Part shown: one piece after another, positions 33,792-42,747 of the stretch
How the letters are laid out: each line of letters starts with the position of its first letter
Numbering within the stretch: the stretch's first letter is position 1
NCBI GenBank assembly: GCA_964573295.1
Contig: CAZNJE010000014.1
Location: forward strand, 1 to 64,000
DNA: 64,000 bases
Origin: CAYQJL01 sp964573295
GTDB taxonomy: Bacteria > Eisenbacteria > RBG-16-71-46 > CAIMUX01 > WJJG01
Direction of reading: 5' to 3'
Position numbers and translations under genes: made by a program
The notes under the pieces: model-generated
Databases searched by the model: none
The model's input: the letters and a program-made list of their open reading frames with translations, nothing else
Told to the model about the DNA's origin: nothing

Positions 33792-34670
33792 ATGGTTCGC
33801 TCCATGACCGGTTTCGGCCGGGCGGAACAAGTCGCGGCCAACCGGCGCATCGGTGTGGAGATCCGATCGGTCAACCATCGGTATCTCGAGACAGGCATGC
33901 GTCTCCCACGGGTACTCTCCGCGCTCGAGCCACGAATCCAGGAACTTCTCAAGCAGTACGTCGTACGCGGCAAGGTCAGTCTCAGCGTCTCCCTCAACGG
34001 CGACCTGGACACCGTGGTCTCGCTCAAGGCCGACGAGGCGGTCGTGGCGCGCTACCTGGAGATCCTCACGAATCTCGAAGCGCAACACGGCCTCCCGGGG
34101 AAGATCGACGCAACCACGCTGATTGGTCTGCCGGGGGTCATTGCGCGCGAAGAGAGCGACCTTTCGGAAGAGGCCGCATGGGAGATGATCCAGGACCCCC
34201 TGACCACGGCCCTGCAGGCCTTTCAAGGCATGCGGGCGGCTGAGGGGGCGAAACTGGCCGAAGATTTGCTGGCCCGGGTGGCAGGCATCCGCGAATGCGT
34301 GGACCGGGTAGCGCAAAGGGTGCCCGAGGTCGTGGATGCAACCCGGAAGCGCTTGGCGGAACGTTTCGCTGAGATCTCGGGCGACGTGGACTACAACCGA
34401 AACCGTCTCGAGATGGAGATGGCGATCTTCGCGGATCGGGCTGACGTGACCGAGGAGTGTGTTCGCCTGCGCTCCCACTGCGATCAGTTCGAACACTACT
34501 TGAACCAAGACGGCTCCGCGGGCCGCGAGCTCAAGTTCTTGCTCGAGGAAATGCACCGGGAAATCAACACCATCGGTTCGAAGGGGCAAGATACCGACAT
34601 CACCCGGGATGTGATCTTTATGAAGGGCGAGGTCGAGAAAATCCGAGAGCAGGTGCTCAATGTGGAATAA
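33792..34670 (+). CDS. yicC: YicC/YloC family endoribonuclease
   Basis: The YicC/YloC family contains a cytoplasmic endoribonuclease implicated in RNA turnover and stationary-phase physiology. The 292-aa product opens with the hallmark MVRSMTGFGRAE and continues with EIRSVNHRYLETGMRLP. It ends with the conserved C-terminal EMHREINTIGSKGQD and the acidic metal-binding helix (FMKGEVEKIREQVLNVE). The start is ATG 33792 behind GGAGGGA; an upstream TTG at 33771 overlaps that site. Gene order yicC-gmk-rpoZ-coaBC is a widely conserved cluster. The stop overlaps gmk. Confidence 0.94.
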   Translation: MVRSMTGFGRAEQVAANRRIGVEIRSVNHRYLETGMRLPRVLSALEPRIQELLKQYVVRGKVSLSVSLNGDLDTVVSLKADEAVVARYLEILTNLEAQHGLPGKIDATTLIGLPGVIAREESDLSEEAAWEMIQDPLTTALQAFQGMRAAEGAKLAEDLLARVAGIRECVDRVAQRVPEVVDATRKRLAERFAEISGDVDYNRNRLEMEMAIFADRADVTEECVRLRSHCDQFEHYLNQDGSAGRELKFLLEEMHREINTIGSKGQDTDITRDVIFMKGEVEKIREQVLNVE

Positions 34671-35310
34671 CGAGGAAACTTCGAGAATGGGCTCGGCTAC
34701 GCCGGAGTGCCCGCGCTTGATCGAGCGGCCATTTCCGATCGTGATCTCCGGAGCATCCGGCACGGGGAAGACATCGGTGGTCGAGAAGCTCTTGGCCTCC
34801 GACGGCCGGATCGTCCGCGGGATCACCGCCACCACCCGGCCGCCCCGGCACGGGGAGATCGACGGCGAGGACTACCTCTTCCTGAAGGAGGAGGAGTTCG
34901 AGAAGAGGCGCCGCGCCAAGCAGTTCGCCGAGTCCGCCCAGGTCCACGGCCACTGGTATGGCGTGCCTCGCAGCAGCATCAACGAGCTGCTCAAGAAGGG
35001 CAAGTGGGTGGTCCTGAACGTCGATGTACAGGGCGGGCTCACGATCAGGGAATCCTACCCCGAATCCGTGCTCGTCTTCGTGCTGCCCCCGTCGATGGAG
35101 GCTTTGGAGCAACGCCTGCGCGGCCGGGGTACGGACAGTGATGAGGAAATCGCCCGCCGGCTGGTCCGGGCTTGCGAAGAGATGGCGGTGGCGGCCGAGT
35201 ACGACTACGTGGTCGTCAACGACGAGATCAAGGACTGCACCAAGCGGCTGCTGGCCATCCTGTGGGCCGAGAACAGCCGGACGGGCCGCGGTCTGACAAT
35301 GCCGAAGTAG
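34660..35310 (+). CDS. gmk: Guanylate kinase
   Basis: Converts GMP and ATP to GDP and ADP in the cytoplasm. The 216-aa product has the P-loop GASGTGKT at residues 31-38, the GMP-binding TATTRPPRHGEIDGEDY near 56-72, and EYDYVVVND near 184-192. The N-terminus carries about 20 extra residues before the first strand. The start ATG 34660 lies inside the end of yicC (11-bp overlap), so translation is probably coupled. All kinase and lid residues are present. Confidence 0.96.
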   Translation: MWNNEETSRMGSATPECPRLIERPFPIVISGASGTGKTSVVEKLLASDGRIVRGITATTRPPRHGEIDGEDYLFLKEEEFEKRRRAKQFAESAQVHGHWYGVPRSSINELLKKGKWVVLNVDVQGGLTIRESYPESVLVFVLPPSMEALEQRLRGRGTDSDEEIARRLVRACEEMAVAAEYDYVVVNDEIKDCTKRLLAILWAENSRTGRGLTMPK

Positions 35311-35460
35311 CGCGATTCACCTCGGCGCCGGGAGTCTACCGGCGCCGGATTCCCGGAACCGAACGTGTGCACAGCCTGGATTCCGCATACGGTTTCCTGG
35401 TATGGTTGCCTGATTTCGAGTCTCAGACTCGCCTGGAGCATGGGGAGGCATGGGGTCATC

Positions 35461-35982
35461 ATGAACGACGAACTCGAACGGAACAAGAACGAGCAGGCCG
35501 AAGACGCCGGGGCCGAAGAGACCTTCGCGCCGCGCAGCAAGTACGAACGGATCATGCTGGCCGCCGCGGAAGCCGGGCGCCTCAACGAGGAGATGCGCCG
35601 CAAGGGCATCAAGCTCGATCACAAGGTGACCATCGAGGCGGTGCTGCGCGTGGATGAGGGGAAGGTGCGAGGAACTGTCCGCGACTACGATCTCGAGGAG
35701 GAAACCTCCGCTCCAATCCCCGAGATGCCTGCCAGCCCTCTCTTCGGTGACACCAGCCCCGCCGCACCCGTTGGCGGGGAGGGCGAGAACGGGCGTGGTG
35801 CCGCGAAGCCGGAAGCCGCGGACGAGGATGCCGCCGCCGAAGAACCCGAGGACGAGGACGAGAGCGAGGACGAGGACGAGGACGAGAGCGAGGACGAGGA
35901 CGAGGACGAGAGCGAGGACAAGGACGACGAGGCGGCGGACCTCGAAGAGGATGTCGAGGAGGAAGAGCCGAAGGAGGAGTAG
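35461..35982 (+). CDS. rpoZ: RNA polymerase omega subunit with long acidic tail
   Basis: Small RNA polymerase subunit that helps fold and assemble beta-prime. Residues 20-75 match omega (SKYERIMLAAAEAGRLNEEM ... HKVTIEAVLRVDEGKV). Position between gmk and coaBC is the canonical place of rpoZ. At 173 aa it is about twice the usual length: residues 100-173 are almost only Asp, Glu, Ser and Ala. The tail is encoded by a 24-nt tandem repeat (EDEDEDES units, 35848-35921). The start is ATG 35461; the Shine-Dalgarno is weak. The tail may contact basic proteins or simply be a slippage product. Confidence 0.82.
   Translation: MNDELERNKNEQAEDAGAEETFAPRSKYERIMLAAAEAGRLNEEMRRKGIKLDHKVTIEAVLRVDEGKVRGTVRDYDLEEETSAPIPEMPASPLFGDTSPAAPVGGEGENGRGAAKPEAADEDAAAEEPEDEDESEDEDEDESEDEDEDESEDKDDEAADLEEDVEEEEPKEE
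35848..35921 (+). repeat. GAGGAC-rich tandem repeat within rpoZ
   Basis: Units of 24 nt, the first shortened to 18 nt, encode EDEDES, EDEDEDES and EDEDEDES. The repeat forms the acidic tail of the omega-like protein and keeps a multiple of three, so length changes would stay in frame. Confidence 0.9.
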
Positions 35983-35989
35983 TTCCGGC

Positions 35990-37342
35990 ATGACCACGCC
36001 CCGGAGGCCTGCGACGCCCGGCACACCCGGATCACCCGCATCAGTCGACAGCCGCGGGGCGCCCAGGGGCCGGGCTCTCACCGACTGCTCGGTCACCCTG
36101 GGAATCAGCGGCGGAATCGCAGCCTACAAGACGACCGAACTCGTGCGCGAGATGCGGCGCATGGGCCTGGGCGTCCAGGTGGTCATGACCGAGGCCGCCA
36201 CCCTGCTGGTCTCCCCCGATGCCCTGGCCACGCTGTCCGAACGCCCCATTGTCACGCACCTGTTTCACCCTGCGCTCGTGCGGGCCGGCCGCGAGGCTTC
36301 GGCCAGCATCAGCCATATCCAGCTTTCGCGCACGGCGGATCTCTTCCTGATCGCCCCGGCGACCGCCAACGTGCTCGCGAAGGTGGCCGCCGGGATCGCT
36401 GACGACGTCCTCACGACCGCCATCGTGGCCAGCAGCATTCCCGTGCTCTTCGCCCCAGCCATGAACGTTCTGATGTGGAAGAACCCCATCGTCCAGAACA
36501 ACGTGGCCCGGTTGCGCGATGCCGGCTACCACTTCGTCGGCCCGGAAGCGGGCGACCTGGCGTGCGGCGAAGCCGGTGCGGGGCGCATGTCCTCTCCCCA
36601 CCAGATCCTGGATGCCGCCTTGCCGCTGATCCTGGAGCGAACCGGGGGACGGCGGGTGCTCATCACGGCCGGTCCGACCGAGGAGCCGGTCGACGCGGTG
36701 CGAGTGCTCTCGAACCGTTCCAGCGGCAAGATGGGCGTGGCGCTGGCCGCCGCGGCCCGCAACCGCGGGTACCAGGTGACCCTCGTTGCCGGTCCTTTGC
36801 GCTGCCCCGTCCCGCCGGGGGTGCGGCACGTACCGGTGACGACGGCCGCGGAAATGCTAAGGGCGGTGGATGAGCACGAAGCCCGCGCCGAGATCATGGT
36901 CATGGCCGCCGCGGTAGCCGACTACCGGCCGCGGACCGAAGCATCGGGGAAGCTGCCGTCGAAGCGGGAAGAGCTGGTGCTGGATCTGGAACCTACACCG
37001 GACATCCTGGCCACGGTGGGACCACGCCGCCGGGCCCGCGCGGCGGTGACGGTGGGATTCGCCCTGGAGGTCGGCGCGGGGGGCGAAGCCCGAGCCCGAA
37101 AGAAACTGGACGCCAAGGGACTCGACATGATCGTCCTCAACGACGCGACGCGGCCCGAATCGGCATTCGGGGCCGACACGACCCGCGTCGCATTGCTGAT
37201 CGCCGGCGGAGAGTTCGAGTCGCTGCCGGTGCAGACCAAGGCGGCAGCCGCCGACGGGATTCTGGAGCGAGCAGAAGCGATTCTGGAACGGATCCAGGCG
37301 ACCCTCGAGCAACCCGATCAGACGAGCGACGGAAACCGGTAG
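35990..37342 (+). CDS. coaBC: Bifunctional phosphopantothenoylcysteine decarboxylase / phosphopantothenate-cysteine ligase
   Basis: Two consecutive steps of coenzyme A synthesis. The 450-aa product has the N-terminal FMN-dependent decarboxylase CoaC: GISGGIAAYKTTEL near residues 37-50, the active-site His in SHIQLSR, APAMNVLMW, and the substrate clamp ACGEAGAGRM. The C-terminal ligase CoaB has VLITAGPTEEPVDAVRVLSN and SSGKMG near residues 225-250, AAVADYRP, and LDLEPTPDIL. The start is ATG 35990, 7 nt after rpoZ. The N-terminus has about 33 extra Pro/Arg/Gly-rich residues. All catalytic motifs are intact. Confidence 0.95.
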   Translation: MTTPRRPATPGTPGSPASVDSRGAPRGRALTDCSVTLGISGGIAAYKTTELVREMRRMGLGVQVVMTEAATLLVSPDALATLSERPIVTHLFHPALVRAGREASASISHIQLSRTADLFLIAPATANVLAKVAAGIADDVLTTAIVASSIPVLFAPAMNVLMWKNPIVQNNVARLRDAGYHFVGPEAGDLACGEAGAGRMSSPHQILDAALPLILERTGGRRVLITAGPTEEPVDAVRVLSNRSSGKMGVALAAAARNRGYQVTLVAGPLRCPVPPGVRHVPVTTAAEMLRAVDEHEARAEIMVMAAAVADYRPRTEASGKLPSKREELVLDLEPTPDILATVGPRRRARAAVTVGFALEVGAGGEARARKKLDAKGLDMIVLNDATRPESAFGADTTRVALLIAGGEFESLPVQTKAAAADGILERAEAILERIQATLEQPDQTSDGNR

Positions 37343-37369
37343 AACAGCCTGCACAGAGAGGCCACTGAC

Positions 37370-38320
37370 ATGACATCGCGCGGATCGAACCATGACCAGC
37401 TGCGAGCCGAACTCGTCCTGCAGGTCGAGTCGGAGATGAAGCGCGGCATTTCCCTGTGGCCCGATCCAGAGTGGAACGCCGCCGCACTCGAGTTCCTGGC
37501 CAGCGGAGCCGGGGGTGCAACCGGCAAGCAGACTCAGACCGCGGCAGGGTTTTCAGGCGGAGCTCGTCCCTCTGTGTCGGGCTCGACGCCCTCCGCAAAC
37601 CGCGCTGCGGCACCGGCCGGCAAGAAGAAGCTTCCCACCTTCGGCCCGCCGCCGGCGGCCGAAGGGCGCGATCCCGATTGGGACCGCCAGCTCGAGGATC
37701 TGCGGCGCGAGGCGCGCGCCTGCACAGCTTGTCCGCTACACGAAACCCGCACCAATGTGGTGGTCGACTCCGGCAGCGGCAAGGTACCGCTCGTCTTCGT
37801 GGGCGAGGCGCCCGGGGCCGACGAGGATGCCCAAGGCGATGCCTTCGTGGGCCGGGCGGGCAAGCTTTTGACGAAGATCATCGAGGCCATCGGATTGGAA
37901 CGTCGCGAGGTCTACATCTGCAATGTGATCAAGTGCCGCCCCCCGGGTAACCGGAATCCGAATCCCTCGGAAATCGAGACCTGCTCGCCGTTTCTGCGAC
38001 GGCAGCTGGAGATCCTGAAGCCGCGGGTCATCTGCACCCTGGGTCTGTTCGCCACCCAGCTCCTGCTGGATTCGAAAGCGCCGATCGGCAAGCTTCGCGG
38101 GCGGCTGTTCCACTACCAGGGCATCCCCCTGATCCCGACCTATCACCCGGCCGCATTGCTGCGTAACCCTAATCTGAAGCGCACCGTGTGGGAAGACGTC
38201 CAGCTCTTGCGCAAGGTCCTGGACGAGGGAACCGCCGACATCGCGCCGGCCGTGGAGCTGACGACCAAACGGGAGACACCGAAGGGCCCGCGTGCGGGCG
38301 ATCTCTTCTCCGGTCGCTAG
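37370..38320 (+). CDS. Uracil-DNA glycosylase, family 4 (Fe-S)
   Basis: Removes uracil from DNA to start base-excision repair. The catalytic domain covers residues 100-290 of the 316-aa protein. The 4Fe-4S cluster ligands are C118, C121, C189 and C205. Motif A is VGEAPGADEDAQGDAFVGRAG (145 onward) and the second motif is YHPAALLRNP with H259. NVIKCRPPGNRNP is the family signature. The first 95 residues are a low-complexity extension rich in Ser, Ala and Gly, with an N-terminal helix (QLRAELVLQVESEMKRG). It starts at ATG 37370. Co-directional with coaBC and dnaB. Confidence 0.93.
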   Translation: MTSRGSNHDQLRAELVLQVESEMKRGISLWPDPEWNAAALEFLASGAGGATGKQTQTAAGFSGGARPSVSGSTPSANRAAAPAGKKKLPTFGPPPAAEGRDPDWDRQLEDLRREARACTACPLHETRTNVVVDSGSGKVPLVFVGEAPGADEDAQGDAFVGRAGKLLTKIIEAIGLERREVYICNVIKCRPPGNRNPNPSEIETCSPFLRRQLEILKPRVICTLGLFATQLLLDSKAPIGKLRGRLFHYQGIPLIPTYHPAALLRNPNLKRTVWEDVQLLRKVLDEGTADIAPAVELTTKRETPKGPRAGDLFSGR

Positions 38321-38482
38321 CCCTGCTGGCTCGGGATTTGATCTGCAATCGCCGCTGGCGCTTACGCTACCGGAAATGAATCCGTAGTCAGGGGACAGCC
38401 TGGTCTGTCAGAATCAAAATGCTGGGCGGACAACCAGCCGGCATATGCGCAATCACCGACAAGGAGAAGTAGGCACTAGATC

Positions 38483-39949
38483 GTGAATCCGCAAGACACA
38501 CAGCAGGCGCAAGCCCAGCAGGGGCATCCCGACCAGCCTCAGGCCCGCCCGGCCCACCAGGGCGGCTCTCGCTTCGGATCCTCCGCCGCCAAGGCGGGCG
38601 TGGGAGGGCGCATCCCTCCCCAGAACCTCGATGCCGAACAGGCCGTCCTGGCCTCGATGCTGCTCGACTCGGGCGCTATCGACAAGGTCGAGGAGCTGCT
38701 GGAAGAAGAACACTTCTATCGCAACGCCCACCGGGCGGTCTACCATGCCATCTCTGCCCTCAGCTCCCGGAATGAGTCGGCCGACCTGATCACGGTGACC
38801 GAGGAGCTGCGCAAGCAAGGGGCGCTGGAGAGCGTGGGTGGCGCGACGTTTCTGCAGAGCCTACTCGACTCGGTCCCGTCCTCGGCCAATGTGACCTTCC
38901 ATGCCCGTTTGGTACTGGAGAAGGCGGTTCTGCGCCGCTTGATCGAGGTGGCGAACGCGATCATCGAAAGCAGCTACGAGGCGTCCGAGGCATGGACCGA
39001 GGTGCTCGACCGGGCCGAGCAGCTGCTCTTCGGCGTCGGCCAGAGCAGCATGAAACGCGAGTTCACGCCGATCAAGACGATCCTCAAGAGCACCTTCGAG
39101 ATCCTGGAAGAACTGTATGAGAACAAGCGATCCGTCACCGGCGTTCCGACCGGCTTCACCGATCTGGATCGTATGACCTCGGGGCTTCAGAAGTCGGACT
39201 TGATCATCATCGCCGGCCGGCCCTCGATGGGCAAGACCAGCTTCATGCTCAACATTGCCGAGAACGTGGCGATCGACTACAAGATCCCCGTGGGCGTCTT
39301 CAGCCTCGAGATGTCGAAGGAGCAGATCGTTCAGCGTTTCCTGTGCTCGCGTGCCCGGGTCCCCGCGCAACGCTTGCGCACCGGGTACCTGAAAGAGAGC
39401 GAGTGGCCACTGCTCACCCAATCGGCAGCCCGCCTGAGCGAAGCCCCGATCTTCGTCGATGATACCCCGGCCATGGGGCTCACGGAGATGAGGGCCAAGG
39501 CCCGCCGTTTGAAGTCCCGGCACGGTTTGGGCCTGATCTGCGTCGACTACCTGCAGCTCGCCCACGGTCTGACCGGTGTCGAGAGCCGCCAGCAGGAGAT
39601 CTCGCAGATCTCCCAGGGCCTGAAGGCCCTGGCCAAGGAACTCAACATTCCGGTCCTGGCCGGCTCACAGCTCTCGCGCGCCGTCGAAGCGCGCGAGAAC
39701 AAGCGTCCCATTCTCTCCGATCTGCGCGAGTCGGGCGCCATCGAGCAGGACGCCGACATCGTCGGCTTCATCTACCGCGAGGAGATGTACAAGCCCGACA
39801 AGGAAGAGGCCAAGGGCTTGGCCGAGGTCATCATCGGCAAGCACCGTAACGGCCCCACCGGCACCGTGCGCCTGGCCTTCCTGAATGAGTTCACCCGATT
39901 CGAGACGCTGGCTCCCATGGGCGACGAGTACTACCAAGGCGGTGGATGA
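38483..39949 (+). CDS. dnaB: Replicative DNA helicase DnaB
   Basis: The hexameric 5'-3' helicase that unwinds the replication fork. The 488-aa product has a Gln/Ala/Pro-rich leader of about 40 residues. A DnaB N-terminal domain follows (RIPPQNLDAEQAVLASML). The RecA-like domain has Walker A GRPSMGKTSF near residues 245-254, then VGVFSLEMSKEQ, Walker B LICVDYLQL and SDLRESGAIEQDADIV. It starts at GTG 38483. The nearest AAGGAG is 17 nt upstream, so initiation may be weak; no better in-frame start preserves the N-domain. The stop overlaps the next start (ATGATG at 39946-39951). Confidence 0.95.
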   Translation: MNPQDTQQAQAQQGHPDQPQARPAHQGGSRFGSSAAKAGVGGRIPPQNLDAEQAVLASMLLDSGAIDKVEELLEEEHFYRNAHRAVYHAISALSSRNESADLITVTEELRKQGALESVGGATFLQSLLDSVPSSANVTFHARLVLEKAVLRRLIEVANAIIESSYEASEAWTEVLDRAEQLLFGVGQSSMKREFTPIKTILKSTFEILEELYENKRSVTGVPTGFTDLDRMTSGLQKSDLIIIAGRPSMGKTSFMLNIAENVAIDYKIPVGVFSLEMSKEQIVQRFLCSRARVPAQRLRTGYLKESEWPLLTQSAARLSEAPIFVDDTPAMGLTEMRAKARRLKSRHGLGLICVDYLQLAHGLTGVESRQQEISQISQGLKALAKELNIPVLAGSQLSRAVEARENKRPILSDLRESGAIEQDADIVGFIYREEMYKPDKEEAKGLAEVIIGKHRNGPTGTVRLAFLNEFTRFETLAPMGDEYYQGGG

Positions 39950-40800
39950 TGCAACTCCCAGCCACGATGGCCCGGTCGCGCAGGATCGATTCCCGTAGAT
40001 CCGATTCCCGTAGGACCGATTCCCGCAGGATCGGTTCCCGCAGGATCGGTTCCCGCAGGACCGGCCTTGCCGGTCTGCGCGCGACGGTTTGTCTGGCACT
40101 GTTGGGAGGGGTGTTCAGCGGCGCGGTCCTCATCGCCGGCTGCGGTGGCCTACGGGGCAGCGGCCTCGAAGAGGTCTTCGCCGGCCGCGCTCCGCTCAAC
40201 GAACCCACCGTCGCTGCCGGGCTCAAGGAAGCACTGGCGCTTGGCACGCAGCGGGCCATCGAGACGACCTCGGCCCGTGACGGTTTCCTGGATGACCCGG
40301 TGATCCACATCCCCCTGCCGCAACGCCTACAGACCGTGGCGAACACGCTGCGCTCGGCCGGCCTGGACCGGCAGGTCGAGGATCTCGAGATCGCGATGAA
40401 CCGGGCCGCCGAGGAAGCCTCCGGCGAAGCCTGGAACATCTTCCACCGGGCCGTTCTCTCGATGTCGATCGAGGAAGCCTTCTCGATCTTGCGCGGCCCC
40501 GATGACGCCGCCACGCGCTACTTCCGTAGCCGGACCGAGCAGCAGCTCGAGGCCCGGTTCACCCCGATCGTCACGGCGAAGATGCGCGAGGTGGGCCTCT
40601 ATCAGGCCTATACCGAGCTGCAAGCCTACTACGAGTCGCTCCCCTTCATCAGCAAGCCCCTCGTCAATCTGGAAGCCTATGTAACACGCAAGGCCCTCGA
40701 CGGACTCTTCATCACCCTGGCGTCGGAAGAGAAGAAGATCCGAGAGAACCCCGCCGCACGCACCTCCGAGCTTCTGCGGCGGGTGTTCGGTTCATCGTGA
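39946..40800 (+). CDS. DUF4197 lipoprotein with repeat-expanded N-terminus
   Basis: A 284-aa predicted lipoprotein. The hydrophobic core (residues 43-65) ends in the lipobox LIAGC, so C66 should be lipidated. Residues 72-284 match DUF4197: GLKEALALGTQRAIE, FLDDPVIHIPLPQRL and YVTRKALDGLFITLASEEKKIRENPAARTS in order. The function of this family is not established. The n-region is abnormal: residues 11-40 are Arg/Ser repeats (DSRRT, IGSRR) encoded by a 15-nt tandem repeat. The start overlaps the dnaB stop (ATGATG), and ATG 39967 is an alternative. Despite the odd leader, charge distribution still suits Sec export. Confidence 0.83.
   Translation: MMQLPATMARSRRIDSRRSDSRRTDSRRIGSRRIGSRRTGLAGLRATVCLALLGGVFSGAVLIAGCGGLRGSGLEEVFAGRAPLNEPTVAAGLKEALALGTQRAIETTSARDGFLDDPVIHIPLPQRLQTVANTLRSAGLDRQVEDLEIAMNRAAEEASGEAWNIFHRAVLSMSIEEAFSILRGPDDAATRYFRSRTEQQLEARFTPIVTAKMREVGLYQAYTELQAYYESLPFISKPLVNLEAYVTRKALDGLFITLASEEKKIRENPAARTSELLRRVFGSS
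39979..40064 (+). repeat. 15-nt tandem repeat encoding the lipoprotein n-region
   Basis: Five full copies and one partial copy of CGCAGGATCGGTTCC-like units run from 39979 to 40064. Each adds five residues (R-R-x-D/G-S). The two most 3' full copies are identical, which suggests recent duplication. Confidence 0.95.
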
Positions 40801-40809
40801 CGAAGTGGC

Positions 40810-41536
40810 CTATTGGCCCCCGTGATCGAAGACCCACTCCGAAATCGCTTCCCAGCAGAGCTCGGGCGCGTTGTCGGCCGTGAAGATGTCAACGTGGCCG
40901 AAGTCGATCACTGCGTTCTGCGGAGGTTCCAGGGAAACGATGTGTTCGCTGAAGTCGGTGCTGGCAACAATCCCGCCCATGTACGCCGATCTGGTGAACC
41001 CGCATCTCTTCCTCCCACTCGCCGGCGAGGTAGTGGGCGGTCACCGCCTCAGACAAAGGGAACGCGGCATACCCCAGGGCGGCTTCCCAATTGGTGAAGC
41101 CGTCGAATACCGGGGAATCCCCAAGGGGATCGTTCTGGGCCAAGTACGCTAGGAGAGGGAACGGGACCTCGTCCTGGTACTGCCCACCGTCATAGAGACC
41201 CTGGAGGTGGGCTGCAAAGGCGGTGTCCTCTTCGATGAGTTCCTCCCAGTTTGTCTTCATCTCTGAGTCTACCGGTATGAATCCTTTGATCTGCCGTCGC
41301 CCCGGCGGAAGCTGGGTTTCCTGGTTCAGGTAGGCATAGCCCGTGAAAGATCCGCTGCTGTAACCAAGCAGGAGCAGGCGATCGTATCCGTTCCCGGTGA
41401 ACCGCCGCATCAGACGGGTAAGGCGGACCCCGATGTCCAGACAATCCACCTGGTGCTGCAAACCCCAATCCTGCATGGCTGACCCAATTGGGTGGATGAG
41501 TCCGGCAGAACCGCCAAGGCAGACGGCCCCCTCTAC
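40810..41536 (-). pseudogene. Alpha/beta-hydrolase remnant with frameshift and missing N-terminus
   Basis: The frame from about 41536 down to 41010 encodes an alpha/beta-hydrolase core, with GLIHPIGSAMQDW and the nucleophile elbow GYSSGS in LLLLGYSSGSFTGYAYL. At about 41002-41012 (around GCGGGTTC on the minus strand) the frame is lost. One nucleotide later the other frame continues with SAYMGGIVASTDFSEH and VIDFGHVDIFT, whose His is the expected catalytic residue, and ends at TAG 40810-40812. The first ATG (41476) lies after the start of homology and no strand-1/oxyanion N-terminal part is visible upstream. The shift could be a single-base sequencing error, but the missing N-terminus also indicates decay. 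Confidence 0.7.
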
Positions 41537-41633
41537 TCATGTCAACACAGCGAGGACGCCGAATTCGGAGGATTTCATGGAAAGAGGTCGCCGCCATCGG
41601 CGGCTCCAGGGTAGGCGGATGCCTCGCCGATCT

Positions 41634-42620
41634 CTAGCGATCCAGCAAGATGATGCGGCGTGTCACCGGGCCGGCCATCCCGGTACCTGACCCCAGGGCG
41701 TGCAACCGGGCGAAGTAGACGCCCGGGGCGGCGGGCTGCCCGGCTCGGTTGTCGCCATTCCAACGCACGCTATGGCTTCCAGCTTCTCTCCATCCATCGA
41801 GCAGTGTGGCCACGAGCCGGCCCGCCGGGTCGATCACCTCCAGCCGCACATGCGCGTCCTCGGGGAGTCGGAAGCCGATGTCTGCACCGTGCAACGCCGG
41901 GTTGGGCCGGGAAAGGAGAGGAAGCGGCCGGCAGGATGAGCGCTCGCCCTGCGCAGCATCCGGCGCGCTGCTGAATTCGCAGGGATTCGGATCGCACACG
42001 CTGTCGTAGCCGAGGAAATCACCGTCCAGGTCGCCGCACTCTTGGCCGGAGACGAGCAGACAGCTCATGTCCGGGAAACAGCACGCCCCCACGCACGGCT
42101 CGGTCTGGATCCGGGCGGTGGCGTCGGTCCATTCGCAGGGCACGACGGCGCCGGCCAGGTAGAACTCCAGTGACTCAAAGGTAATGCCGGTCGTTCCCAG
42201 GGGACCGGCCGCGGAGAAGGTAATCGAGGACAACGGTCCCGGTCCGGTGAGAGAGTCGCCGCCGCAGAGCGCCACGTGAGAGATGAAGATCGTCGAGTCG
42301 CCGACCTCGATCCACCACCAGGTATTGCCGCACAGGCCTTGGATGAGCATGCCGGCTTCGCTCAAAGCTTCGACCTCGAGGTAATCCGGATCGTAGAGCA
42401 CCACCGCCTCGTATCCATCGAATCCGCTCCCGGGCTCGTCAACGTGGAGCACGACATCGAAAGTCTCCCCCGGAGCCGCGCAGGACTCCTCCGGCTGGAG
42501 TGAGATGGTCACGTCCGCACCCGCCCAGGCAGTCATCGCGGCCCAGACCCAGCACGCCGTGATGAGAGAAATGGCAGGCCGCCGCGGCCGGGGTGGCTTC
42601 GATCGAGGCTGCATCTTCAT
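41634..42620 (-). CDS. Secreted cohesin-like protein with Cys-rich module and FlgD-like sorting domain
   Basis: A 328-aa exported protein. The signal peptide is about residues 1-35 (AACWVW region, cleavage near AWA-GA). Residues 36-170 resemble a cohesin-type beta-sandwich (SLQPEESCAAPGETFDVVLH). Residues 175-215 form the Cys-rich module ACCFPDMSC ... CDPNPC, a common add-on in secreted proteins of Planctomycetes and FCB candidate phyla. The C-terminal 90 residues are a FlgD-like sandwich (VRLEVIDPAGRLVATLLDG ... GVYFARL) used as a sorting domain by Por-type secretion in related phyla. The start is ATG 42620 after GGAAAGGACC. Ligand unknown; probably surface-displayed and expressed near the giant protein upstream. 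Confidence 0.8.
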   Translation of the reverse strand: MKMQPRSKPPRPRRPAISLITACWVWAAMTAWAGADVTISLQPEESCAAPGETFDVVLHVDEPGSGFDGYEAVVLYDPDYLEVEALSEAGMLIQGLCGNTWWWIEVGDSTIFISHVALCGGDSLTGPGPLSSITFSAAGPLGTTGITFESLEFYLAGAVVPCEWTDATARIQTEPCVGACCFPDMSCLLVSGQECGDLDGDFLGYDSVCDPNPCEFSSAPDAAQGERSSCRPLPLLSRPNPALHGADIGFRLPEDAHVRLEVIDPAGRLVATLLDGWREAGSHSVRWNGDNRAGQPAAPGVYFARLHALGSGTGMAGPVTRRIILLDR

Positions 42621-42687
42621 GGTCGGTCCTTTCGGCGATTCGCCTGTCTGTCGTGGCCGAGATACCGCTCTGAGGTAATCGCGCTCG

Positions 42688-42720
42688 CCTTCGGAGGGCG
42701 GCGGGTCCGCCCTCCGAAGG
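42688..42720. terminator. Strong GC hairpin between the two secreted-protein genes
   Basis: A perfect 14-bp stem (CCTTCGGAGGGCGG with CCGCCCTCCGAAGG) closes a 5-nt loop, 28 nt after the stop of the 2141-aa gene. There is no T-run on either strand. It is a candidate terminator or mRNA 3'-end stabiliser for the giant gene. Confidence 0.6.
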
Positions 42721-42747
42721 TTCGCGCGATCACGAGATCAACCAACA

